Shown here: piece after piece, positions 8,947-16,961 of the stretch | Layout: every line of letters starts with the position of its first letter | Position numbering within the stretch: the first letter of the stretch is position 1 | NCBI RefSeq assembly: GCF_000425885.1 | Contig: NZ_AUEH01000005.1 | Location: 1 to 64,000 of the forward strand | Direction of reading: 5' to 3' | Length of the DNA: 64,000 bases | Source: Schleiferilactobacillus harbinensis DSM 16991 | GTDB lineage: Bacteria > Bacillota > Bacilli > Lactobacillales > Lactobacillaceae | Program-made: the position numbers and the translations under genes | Notes under the pieces: generated by a model | What the model saw: the letters and a program-made list of their open reading frames with translations, nothing else | Database searches by the model: none | What the model was told of the DNA's origin: nothing

Positions 8947-10170
8947 TTATTGGATATCCACTTTCTTATCCAGCACTTCATCGCTCTCCTGGGCGATGGT
9001 CAGCGCTTGGGAGAGGTCGTAGATAATGTCATCCTTATTCTCGATACCGACGGCGAAGCGCACCAGATTGTCGCGTACACCGATTTCTTTCAGCTTGTCT
9101 TTGGGATAGGGCGCGTGGGTCATCGTGGTGGGTCGACAGACTAAGGATTCCACGCCGCCTAGGCTGACAGCCAGGTCGATCATTTGCAGTTTCTCGAAGA
9201 AGACACCCAGGTCAACACCCGGTTTGACGGCAAAGGAGATCACAGCGCCCAGGCCCTTGGCTTGCTTCTTTTGAATAGCGGCTTCATCTGGCGAATACCA
9301 GCCGGGATACAGGACTTGGCTGACGGCCGGATGCTTTTCTAATGCGCCAATCACAGCCTTGACGTTCTCCTGCTGCCGGTCCAAGCGAATCGCTAGTGTG
9401 CGAATACCTCGGAGCAGGGTATAACTGTCGAAGGGACTGAGCGTGGCCCCCAGGGTATTTTGATAAAAGAAAAATTCGTTGTACAAATCGGTGTCGTTCA
9501 GCGTAATGAAGCCGGCGTTCAGATCGGCGTGGCCGCCGTAGAACTTGGTGGCGGAATAGACCGTCACATCGGCGCCCAGGGCTAGCGGCTTCTGCAAGTA
9601 GCCGGTCATGAAGGTGTTATCAACGATGAGCAGGGCGCCGTGGCGGTGGGCCAGCTCGGCGATCTTCGCGATGTCGTAGACCCGCAGCGTGGGGTTGGCG
9701 GGGGTCTCGAGGAAAACGGCTTTGGTATTCGGTTTGAAGTCGGCATCCGAGAGGGTGCTCAAGTCGGTGATGAAGTCATAATCGACCTTACGGGGCCCCA
9801 GAATGTCGAGGAAGAACCGGTACGTGCCGCCGTAGATATTGGCGGAAGACAGGATGTGGTCCCCCGGATGGAAGTGTTCAAAGACGGTGGCGATGGCGGC
9901 CATGCCGGAGGCAAAACCCAGAGCGTGATCGGCATGATCCAAGCGGGCCACGGCGTCCTCCGCCTTTTGCCGGGTGGGATTCTGAGTACGGATATATTCA
10001 TATGGGCCGGCTTGGTTGATATCTTCGAGCCGATACGTGGTACTTAGGAAAATTGGCGCCATGATCGCCCCGTATTCGTTGTGCCGGGCGGGGGCCCCTT
10101 GGACAGTGAGCGAATCATCATGTAAAGGAAATTCGGGATCCAGCGGTTTTTCAAATTGATCTTTAGTCAT
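8947..10170 (-). CDS. Cys/Met metabolism PLP-dependent enzyme (cystathionine gamma-synthase/lyase type)
   Basis: The 407-residue enzyme belongs to the Cys/Met metabolism PLP family. It shows the PLP-lysine motif SATKFYGGHADLNAG, the substrate-binding RTQNPTR, LGFASGMAAI and the VSLGGVESLVCRPTTMTH segment. Members make or break C-S bonds (cystathionine gamma-synthase, gamma-lyase, O-acetylhomoserine sulfhydrylase); sequence alone does not settle which. It follows a MalY-type lyase and a methionine synthase homologue under a Met T-box, so a role in methionine supply is likely. The ATG at 10170 is chosen because AGGATG precedes it; a TTG seven codons upstream has no site. Confidence 0.85.
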   Translation of the reverse strand: MTKDQFEKPLDPEFPLHDDSLTVQGAPARHNEYGAIMAPIFLSTTYRLEDINQAGPYEYIRTQNPTRQKAEDAVARLDHADHALGFASGMAAIATVFEHFHPGDHILSSANIYGGTYRFFLDILGPRKVDYDFITDLSTLSDADFKPNTKAVFLETPANPTLRVYDIAKIAELAHRHGALLIVDNTFMTGYLQKPLALGADVTVYSATKFYGGHADLNAGFITLNDTDLYNEFFFYQNTLGATLSPFDSYTLLRGIRTLAIRLDRQQENVKAVIGALEKHPAVSQVLYPGWYSPDEAAIQKKQAKGLGAVISFAVKPGVDLGVFFEKLQMIDLAVSLGGVESLVCRPTTMTHAPYPKDKLKEIGVRDNLVRFAVGIENKDDIIYDLSQALTIAQESDEVLDKKVDIQ

Positions 10171-10196
10171 GAAGTAATCATCCTTTCTCAACTGCG

Positions 10197-11408
10197 TTAC
10201 AGGGCCGGTACTGTTTCTTGCAAGGCGGTGACGATCTGGTTGGCGGCGCGGGCCACGATGGCCGGGTCGGTGGCCAGGTTCAACCGAATAAAGGTGGGTG
10301 TTTGCGGGGAGAACCAGGCGCCGTAATCCACTGCCAAGTGGCAGTGATTCTGCACAAAGTCGCGGATCTTGTCCGCGGGGATGTACTGGCCGAGATCAAC
10401 GTACAATAGGTAGGTGCCTTCCAGCGGATGCAGCTTCACGCCGGGGGCTTGGCGCAAGATCTCGCGGACTTGCCCGTCATTATAGCGAATGATCTGCAGA
10501 ATTTGATCCAGCCAGGCTGCACCATAACGGTAGGCGGCTTCGCCGGCCACCACGCCCAGCAGGCTGGGTTCCGTCTGGTGGATGGATTTAATGAAACTGT
10601 CGTAGTCTTTGCGCCAGGCCGCGTTGGGAATGATCACATGGGAGTGGAGCAAAGTTGCCAGATTGAATGTCTTGCTCGGGGCATTGACCACAATGACACC
10701 GTCCCGAAAGCGGCCGTCGGCGACATCCAGAACCGAGGTGAAAGGCTGCTCGCCGATTTCGAAATCCTCGTGGATCTCGTCTGAAATTACTGGGATGCCG
10801 TTGGCCACCAATGGCGTCAAAATGGTTTCCAGTTCTTCAGGTTTCCAGATTCGGCCCACCGGATTGTGGGGTGAGCACCAGATGACCAGTTTGGGCTTGT
10901 CTTCCGTGATGATCTTGTGCAAGGCTTCGTAATCCACCTGCCACCCCTGGGGTGTATCCAGTAAATTACAGGAAATCAGTTTGCGGTGGGTGTCGGTGAC
11001 AGCATTAGCAAAGGGATAGTACACCGGTTGAAAAATCAGCACCGGGTCGCCGGGTTCGGTGAGCCAGTTGACCAGGCCGTATAAGGAGTTGACAACGCCG
11101 GTGTCGAACCGCAGCCATTCCGGCTTGACGGTAATCCCGTGGCGGTCCCGCTGCCAGTCGATGAAGGCGGCTTTATAACTGTCCGGAATGTAGGAATAGC
11201 CGAACACGCCCTCTTCCACCCGCTTGACCAGGGCGTCCCGGACTGGCTGGGCCGTTTTGAATTCCATGTCCGCCACCCACAGCGGTAAGAGGTCCGGGTT
11301 GCCGAACCGGTCGTCTAAGGCATCCCACTTCAAAGTATTGGTGTGGTGCCGATCCACCAGGTGGGTTTTAATAAACGCTTTGTTTTCCGGGGTTAATTCG
11401 ATTGCCAT
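10197..11408 (-). CDS. MalY/PatB-type aminotransferase, probable cystathionine beta-lyase
   Basis: This 403-residue class I/II PLP enzyme carries LPLWVADMEFKTAQPV near residue 40, WCSPHNPVGR near 190, SDEIHEDF near 225 and the PLP-lysine motif APSKTFNLA near 258. The WVADMEF and SDEIH motifs mark the MalY/PatB subgroup, whose members cleave cystathionine to homocysteine, pyruvate and ammonia. It is the middle gene of the T-box operon, 26 bases downstream of the methionine synthase homologue and 26 bases upstream of the Cys/Met enzyme. That context fits conversion of cystathionine to homocysteine for methylation. Confidence 0.88.
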   Translation of the reverse strand: MAIELTPENKAFIKTHLVDRHHTNTLKWDALDDRFGNPDLLPLWVADMEFKTAQPVRDALVKRVEEGVFGYSYIPDSYKAAFIDWQRDRHGITVKPEWLRFDTGVVNSLYGLVNWLTEPGDPVLIFQPVYYPFANAVTDTHRKLISCNLLDTPQGWQVDYEALHKIITEDKPKLVIWCSPHNPVGRIWKPEELETILTPLVANGIPVISDEIHEDFEIGEQPFTSVLDVADGRFRDGVIVVNAPSKTFNLATLLHSHVIIPNAAWRKDYDSFIKSIHQTEPSLLGVVAGEAAYRYGAAWLDQILQIIRYNDGQVREILRQAPGVKLHPLEGTYLLYVDLGQYIPADKIRDFVQNHCHLAVDYGAWFSPQTPTFIRLNLATDPAIVARAANQIVTALQETVPAL

Positions 11409-11434
11409 GCTGCACAGGTCCTTTCTATTATTTA

Positions 11435-12571
11435 TTACTGAGCGTCAGGCCAAACATCCTTGGCGGTTTTGGCCACCAGAGCCAGTTTCTTCCACTGGTC
11501 GGCTTCCGTCAGGTTGTTGCCTTCCTCAGTGGAAGCAAAACCGCACTGCGTGGATAGACACAGGTCCGCCAAGGGGACAAACTCGCTGGCGTGCTTGATC
11601 CGGGCCTTCAACCCGTCTTCATCTTCCAATTCCGACCGTTTGCTGGTGACCAGGCCCAAGACGATCCGCTGATGCTGGCCGTTGGCGCTGATCTTAGCTA
11701 GTGGCTCAAAGCCTCCGGAGCGCTCATCGTCATATTCCAAGAAGAAACCGTCAATGTTCAGTGCAGCTAAGTAATCAGCTACTGGATCGTATGCGCCGGC
11801 GCCGGCCCATTGGGACTTGTAGTTGCCCCGGCAGATGTGCATCGTGATGGTCAAGTCTTTGGGCTTGGCGGCGATAATTGCGTTGATTACCCGCACGGCT
11901 TCCTTGGCTTGGGCGGCCCATTCTGGCTGCAGGACCTTTTCATGGGCATTGTGTGCGAAGGCGGCCCACATCCCCCAAGCCGTGTCGTCTAATTGCAGGT
12001 AGCGGCAGCCGAGGTCATAGAAATGCTGGATGGTTTCTTGGTACGTGGGAATCAAGGCATCGTAGAAATCCTGAACATTCTCATAATAATGATTGAGGAT
12101 GTGGGCCGGTTCACTGGGGAAGAAAACGGACGGACTCGGAATAGTTTGCTTAGCCGCCACGCCAGCGGGTACAATGCTTTGCAGATATTGGAAAGCCCGG
12201 AAGAACGGGTGCTCCGGGTTGTAGGCGACGGGACCGGTGACGTTCACGCCGCCCGGTCGGGACTCGCCGCCGGAGAAGGCCCAGCCTTCCTTTGGGGTGA
12301 AGAACTCTGTACCTTTCAATCCGGCGTAGAAATCCAAGTGCCACCAAGAGCGGCGGAATTCGCCATCGGTGACATCTTTGTAGCCCAGGGCCACTTGCTT
12401 ATCGACGATGCGCTTGATTTCGTCATCTTCGACTTGGGTCAAGGCGGCTTGGTCAATCCTGCCGGCGGCGAAGTCTGCTCGGGCTTGGTGCAACCGGGCG
12501 GGCCGCAACAGGCTGCCGACTTGGTCGTAACGGTACGGATAAACGGTTTTCGTTAGTGTGCTATTGGTCAT
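11435..12571 (-). CDS. Cobalamin-independent methionine synthase-like protein (YxjG/YxjH type)
   Basis: At 378 residues this is the short, single-barrel relative of MetE (about 750 residues), matching the C-terminal catalytic part only. Visible features are FRRSWWHLDFYAGLKG, YLQLDDTAWGM, HICRGNYKSQW and LCLSTQCGFASTEEGN, which carry the His and Cys expected for zinc and homocysteine binding. Family members are thought to methylate homocysteine, though the methyl donor of the short form is uncertain. AAGGAG precedes the ATG. It is the first gene behind the Met T-box leader at 12625-12962, which is strong evidence for a methionine role. Confidence 0.88.
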   Translation of the reverse strand: MTNSTLTKTVYPYRYDQVGSLLRPARLHQARADFAAGRIDQAALTQVEDDEIKRIVDKQVALGYKDVTDGEFRRSWWHLDFYAGLKGTEFFTPKEGWAFSGGESRPGGVNVTGPVAYNPEHPFFRAFQYLQSIVPAGVAAKQTIPSPSVFFPSEPAHILNHYYENVQDFYDALIPTYQETIQHFYDLGCRYLQLDDTAWGMWAAFAHNAHEKVLQPEWAAQAKEAVRVINAIIAAKPKDLTITMHICRGNYKSQWAGAGAYDPVADYLAALNIDGFFLEYDDERSGGFEPLAKISANGQHQRIVLGLVTSKRSELEDEDGLKARIKHASEFVPLADLCLSTQCGFASTEEGNNLTEADQWKKLALVAKTAKDVWPDAQ

Positions 12572-12624
12572 GAATGATCGCTCCTTCGTTTATGTAGGCA
12601 AATGAGCTCCGGCCGACAGAAGCG

Positions 12625-12962
12625 CGGGCCTGCGCTCTCTGGACAAAAAAGACGTCCTTGAAAAAATATTTTCAAGGACGTCTTGCTGTGGGCAAACGCG
12701 GTACCACCTATCTTCGCTGACGGTTCACACCTCCAGCCTCACGAGTGCAGTCCAAACCGTAACCTTAGTACGATCAGGACGATACTCCGACGCAATAATG
12801 GGCGCACCCACCGCCGCCTCGCATATGAGCTTGGCACCGGAATCGCTCAAAGACCATGTTCGACGCGTTGGCATTACCGGTTCGCACCACCCACCGGCTC
12901 TCTGAGAACACCGCGTGCTTCTACTCATCTTCTCACAGCAGTTTTTCGTATTTGCTTTATTG
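12625..12962 (-). ncRNA. T-box riboswitch, methionine-specific
   Basis: The minus-strand leader shows all parts of a T-box: Stem I with the GATGAGTAG bulge and the distal CAGAGAGCCGGTGGG...TGGTGCGAACCGG arm; a candidate specifier codon ATG (complement at 12855-12857, in the context CGAACATGGTC); the antiterminator T-box AGGTGGTACCGCG (complement near 12697-12709); and a strong terminator whose arms AAGACGTCCTTGAAAA and its complement end in a run of T. Uncharged tRNA-Met would favour antitermination. The TGGT core pairs with a tRNA end carrying discriminator A. The downstream methionine genes agree with the ATG specifier. Confidence 0.95.
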
Positions 12963-12968
12963 GTATTG

Positions 12969-12997
12969 ACTATAGGGCGAAAAGGGGGCGGTGTCAA
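12969..12997 (-). promoter_or_regulatory. Promoter of the Met T-box operon
   Basis: TTGACA (complement at 12992-12997) and TATAGT (complement at 12969-12974) are separated by exactly 17 bases on the minus strand. Transcription would begin near 12962, where the T-box leader begins. Confidence 0.85.
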
Positions 12998-13022
12998 GAG
13001 TGGAAAATGCGAACCATGATCA

Positions 13023-15022
13023 CTACAGGCGCCCCTGCAGTTCCGTCTGTCGGCCATCCCGCAAGAACACTGGCAGACTATCCAGCGGTGCAGCCGCTGC
13101 CACCGCTGACCACCAGCATAATGCTGGCCGGTCCGCGCGTCGGTCCATTCCGCACCAGCCGGCAGATAAACCTCGCGTTGGCGGTCGCCAGCATGGACGA
13201 TCGGCGCGACTAAGATATCTGCGCCAAGTAAAAACTGATCGTTTACGGGCCACGCTGCCTGATCGTTAGGAAACTCATAAAAGAGCGGCCGCATCACCGG
13301 TGCGCCCGTTTCATGGGCCGCGGTCATCACTTTCTCTAGATACGGTTTGAGCAATGCCCGAATCCGAATAAACTTCGTCAGGATTTTCTCCACTTCGGGG
13401 CCAAAACTCCATACCTCATTAGGCGCACCGGCTGCTTCCGTTTCTTCGCCATCGGCCTTGTAGACCTTGGTCATCGGTTGCCGCGCACCGTGGATCCGCA
13501 TCACCGGTGAGAAAGCGCCGAACTGGAACCAGCGCACCAGCAATTCTCGGAACGCCGGGTTGTCAGGCCGGCCGCCGTGGAATCCGCCGATGTCGGTGGT
13601 CCACCAGGGAATGCCGGCAATCCCCATGTGCAAGCCAGCGCTGATCTGATTGCGCAGATCTTGGAAGGTGGAATGAATATCGCCGGACCACACCAAGGCA
13701 CCGTACCGCTGGCTGCCGACCCAGGCGCAGCGGACCAGGTTGACTTCGGGATGACCGTTAGCCGCAATTTCATCCTCATAAAAGCCGCGGACGTACTCCC
13801 GGGGATACAGATTGCCTGTGCTCAGCACGCTGCCGGCGTAATATGTGTAATTGGTAAAGTCGTAGGTGCTGAATTCTGGTTCCGCTTCGTCCAGCCAGAA
13901 GAGATGAATCCCGTGCGCGCCATAGTTTTTCTGCACCTTATCCCACACATAGTGGCGGGCGGCCGGATTTGTCGCATCGTAGAATTCGTTATTCCCATGG
14001 AATTTCATCTGCACAGGCAGACCATGATTTGTGTGGACCAGCAGGCCGCGTTCCCGCATATCGGCGTAATTTTCGCTGCGCTCATCGATTTGCGGCCAAA
14101 CCGACACCATCAGCTTGATCCCGTAACGGGCACATTCTTCGGCCATCGTCGCTGGATCCGGGAAGAAATGGGGATCAAAGCGATAATCCCCGCAGCGCGG
14201 CCAGTGGTAATAGTCGATGACCAGGACGGATACCGGAATCTTCAGTTCATGGTACTTGCGGGCGACCGCCAGGACGTCCGCTTGCGTGGCGTAACGCAGT
14301 TTAGATTGCCAGAAACCCAGGCCATAGACCGGCATCATCGGTGCCCGGCCAACAACGGCGCTGTACTGCGCTTCAATTTGGGCGGGGGTATCCCCGGCCG
14401 TGATCCAGTAATCCAGTTGCGCGGTGGCTTGGGCGTGCCATTCGATCACGTTTTTACCGAAAGTCACGGACCCGACTGCCGGGTTATGCCAAAGAAAGCC
14501 GTAGCCGGTGCTGGCCAAATAAAAGGGGACCGATGCCTGGGAGTTGCGTTGGGCCAGCTCCAGGGTGGTGCCGTTCAGATCGGCGATGGTCTGCTGGTAC
14601 TGGCCCATACCGGCAAAATGGGCTGCCGGTTGACCGGCAAACGAGGCGGTTAAGGCGTATTGGCCGCCACCAGAAAGCGGCTCGAAGCGGCGGGCCTGAC
14701 GCTGCAGGGCACCGCCAGGATTCAATTCTTCCAGCAATAAGTCACCGGCAGCATTATAAAACCGCAAACGGCCGGTGCGATCCCACCAATCATGGTTATC
14801 AATGACACACCGCAGTGTGCCGTTTGTAATCATGGCTTGACCGTCAGCCACCGTCACCGTGGCGGCGGTATCGGTCGGCAGCAGCGCACTGCAGGCCAGA
14901 TCCAGCGGCCCTGTGGGTGTCGCCACCACCCGGAAGCTATTCTGGCCCCACGCAATGATCCGCAAGCGCTCATTACCGTTTTGACACTCTAAGTAATTCG
15001 GTCCTTTAGTAAAAATCGTCAT
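13023..15022 (-). CDS. GH31 glycosidase (alpha-glucosidase/alpha-xylosidase type), C-terminal frameshift
   Basis: The N-terminal beta-sandwich (residues 1-230) and barrel are complete, with VYGLGFWQSKLRY, SVLVIDYYHW and the nucleophile motif LFWLDEAEPEF (Asp near residue 378); DIGGFHGGRPDN and MRIHGARQP follow. No signal peptide is seen, so it is a cytoplasmic enzyme that removes alpha-linked glucose or xylose. Near 13100-13120 the frame changes: family-like sequence after YAGGQ continues in another frame as VAAAAPLDSLPVFLRDGRQ and stops at 13023. One missing base explains it. Left in the first frame, the ORF runs on to 12725 and translates promoter and T-box DNA, which is not protein sequence. 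ATG 15022 is preferred over GTG 15031, which lies too close to GGAGG. Confidence 0.85.
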
Positions 15023-15065
15023 GTTAATCACGTTCCTCCACTGATAATGCCTATAGTCTAGCGGA

Positions 15066-15100
15066 GAAAAAGAAAGCGCGCCTTCAAAGAACCGGCACGC
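15066..15100 (-). terminator. Probable terminator of the corA-araC pair
   Basis: On the minus strand, a GC-rich stem (GCGTGCC with GGCGCGC) closes a loop and is followed by TTTCTTTTTC, directly after the AraC-type gene. Confidence 0.5.
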
Positions 15101-15107
15101 ACTAGCA

Positions 15108-15977
15108 TTATTCAGTCATTTTTCTGAAAGCGGTGGGGGAAAGCCCATAGTGCCGCTTGAACTGGGCCGCAAAGTAGTTGGCGCTTTGAAAGCCGACCTG
15201 GAAGGCAATGTCGGTGATCGGCGCGGCGGTCTGACGCAACAGCAGGGCAGCTTGTTGCAGGCGAAAGGCCAGCAAAAAAGCCATCGGAGTCCGGTGAAAG
15301 GCCGCCTTGAAGAAACGGGTGAACTGTTCCGGGCTGAGATTAATGACGGCGGCCAACCCGGGGACGGTGAGCGGTTCGGCGAAACGGGCATTGAGATAGG
15401 TCAAAATTTGTTTCTGCCGCTGCTCCTGCAGCCGGGCTTGGGTGGTCCGCCACGGGTCGGGAATCGGATTCGTTAAGAGCTGGGCCAGAATCAGCAGCAG
15501 CAAACCCTTGAGCAGCAACGGCCGCTCGGGAGCCGTCGCGGCATAGACCGTTGCAAACTGATCCAACAACGGGGCCAGCGCAGCCTGATTGACCATTCCG
15601 GGGGTGACCGTTGCGACGGTTCGGGTCTTAGTCAATACGGCCTGCACCGCATCAGTGGTTTCACTGGCAATAAAGCGCGGCGCAAAGACGATGGCTGAAA
15701 ATTGGGCAGCCACCGGCGACGCCGGGACCACATGGGCCGCGTGGATCACGCGAGCGGGAATCAGCGCGGTAGTGCCGGCGGCCATTACCCGGGCGTGGCC
15801 GTTGATGATCAGTTCAATTTGGTCTTTCTCCACCGTGAATAGTTCCAGCTCATCATGCCAATGGGGGAAGAAAAAGAACCCGTCCCAACTGCGGCGGGCG
15901 TGACCGTACCAAGCCACAGGCAGCGTTAGCGTCCCGTGCCGGGTCGGCTCTTTGAGGGCCATCGCGGGATTCGTCAT
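15108..15977 (-). CDS. AraC-family transcriptional regulator
   Basis: The 289-residue protein has an N-terminal cupin-like sensor domain (HWHDELELFTVEKDQIELIINGHARVM, about 35-70) and a C-terminal AraC double helix-turn-helix (about 185-285) ending ITDIAFQVGFQSANYFAAQFKRHYGLSPTAFR. Its ATG overlaps the stop of the CorA gene by four bases, so the two are translationally coupled. It is probably the activator of the neighbouring GH31 or GH127 gene, both on the same strand; the inducer is unknown. Confidence 0.87.
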   Translation of the reverse strand: MTNPAMALKEPTRHGTLTLPVAWYGHARRSWDGFFFFPHWHDELELFTVEKDQIELIINGHARVMAAGTTALIPARVIHAAHVVPASPVAAQFSAIVFAPRFIASETTDAVQAVLTKTRTVATVTPGMVNQAALAPLLDQFATVYAATAPERPLLLKGLLLLILAQLLTNPIPDPWRTTQARLQEQRQKQILTYLNARFAEPLTVPGLAAVINLSPEQFTRFFKAAFHRTPMAFLLAFRLQQAALLLRQTAAPITDIAFQVGFQSANYFAAQFKRHYGLSPTAFRKMTE

Positions 15978-16861
15978 TTCATCCAGCGGTGCAGGAAGGC
16001 ACCCATCACCAGCCAGAGCGCTAACGTGATGCCGATGGTAATGATCCAGCCCCAGGGACTATGCTGCGCCGGCAACGGCACGTTCATACCATAGAATCCG
16101 GTGACAATCGTCGGCACTGTCAGCAGCAGGCTCCAAACTGTCATGAATTTCATCACGTCGTTCAAATTATTGTTCAAGATTGAATCATACGTCTGGGACA
16201 GGTGATCCAAAGTGTGGGAAGACAGCTCCGCCATCTCCAAAACCTGGTCCGCTTCAATGACGACATCGGCCAGCTGTTCTTCCTCCCCGACCGTGAAACG
16301 CTGGTAAATCGGATGGGCATGGACCTGGCGCAGCACCATCGTGTTCTGCTTGGCAGAGCGGCTGAGATAGTCCGCCCGCAGACTCAAGTCAGACAGCCGC
16401 AGCAGAGCCTTCTTGGTCGTATGCCGCCGCAGTTCAGGCACGATTGCCTTGCGCTCGTTGTCCACGGTTTGCACTAATGGTGCAAACATGTCAGTCAGCT
16501 TGACCAAGCAGGTGAACAGAGCGCTGAACGGGGACGTCGTATCAGTCTGCGCCAGCGTCCGGTACAATTTATCCGATACCCGCAGCGTCGTCCCGTTGTC
16601 CACCACCAGCAGCGTCATGCCCTTGATGATGAACGTTAGCGGCGCGTCATAGACGTCATCCTCCGGCTGGTTCCGGGGCACATTGTAAATGAGTAAGAAA
16701 GTCCCCGTCGCCCGGTCCAGCTCCGCGTGGGGCGATTCGTCCTCGTCCAGGGCGTAAGTGATCACTTCTTCGGTAATGTGATATTTCGTGCGCAGCAAGG
16801 TCTGCTCCGCGGGTTGTTTGCCGTTAATGATTTGCCAGTGAAATGTGTCCTCGGTCGTCAT
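15974..16861 (-). CDS. CorA-like divalent cation transporter
   Basis: At 295 residues this is a CorA-superfamily (MIT) protein: a soluble alpha/beta N-terminal funnel domain, then two C-terminal membrane helices separated by the signature YGMNVPLP (GMN motif in the loop). It would form a pentameric magnesium or other divalent-ion channel. It is unusual as the first gene of a pair with an AraC regulator inside a carbohydrate cluster. The four-base overlap (ATGA) with the regulator is clear. Confidence 0.88.
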   Translation of the reverse strand: MTTEDTFHWQIINGKQPAEQTLLRTKYHITEEVITYALDEDESPHAELDRATGTFLLIYNVPRNQPEDDVYDAPLTFIIKGMTLLVVDNGTTLRVSDKLYRTLAQTDTTSPFSALFTCLVKLTDMFAPLVQTVDNERKAIVPELRRHTTKKALLRLSDLSLRADYLSRSAKQNTMVLRQVHAHPIYQRFTVGEEEQLADVVIEADQVLEMAELSSHTLDHLSQTYDSILNNNLNDVMKFMTVWSLLLTVPTIVTGFYGMNVPLPAQHSPWGWIITIGITLALWLVMGAFLHRWMK

Positions 16862-16908
16862 GGTACTCCTCCCCCAAATAAAACAATAAATCTATTATCG
16901 CACATTTG

Positions 16909-16944
16909 AAAAAACTCGCTATTCCCTAATTGGGACAGCGAGTC
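16909..16944 (-). terminator. Terminator of the GH127 gene
   Basis: On the minus strand, CTCGCTGTCCC pairs with GGGAATAGCGAG around AATTA and is followed by six T residues. Confidence 0.85.
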
Positions 16945-16961
16945 GGGGTACATTAATTCTA

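Noticed and set aside
12725-13022. Cys-rich C-terminal tail of the GH31 ORF
   Set aside because: It is a frameshift product translating a promoter and T-box RNA, not a protein domain.
12683-13213. 176-residue plus-strand ORF
   Set aside because: It lies across the T-box leader and the end of GH31 on the other strand and shows no family features.
13577-14653. Long plus-strand ORF opposite GH31
   Set aside because: It mirrors GH31 coding sequence; no ribosome binding site or known motif.
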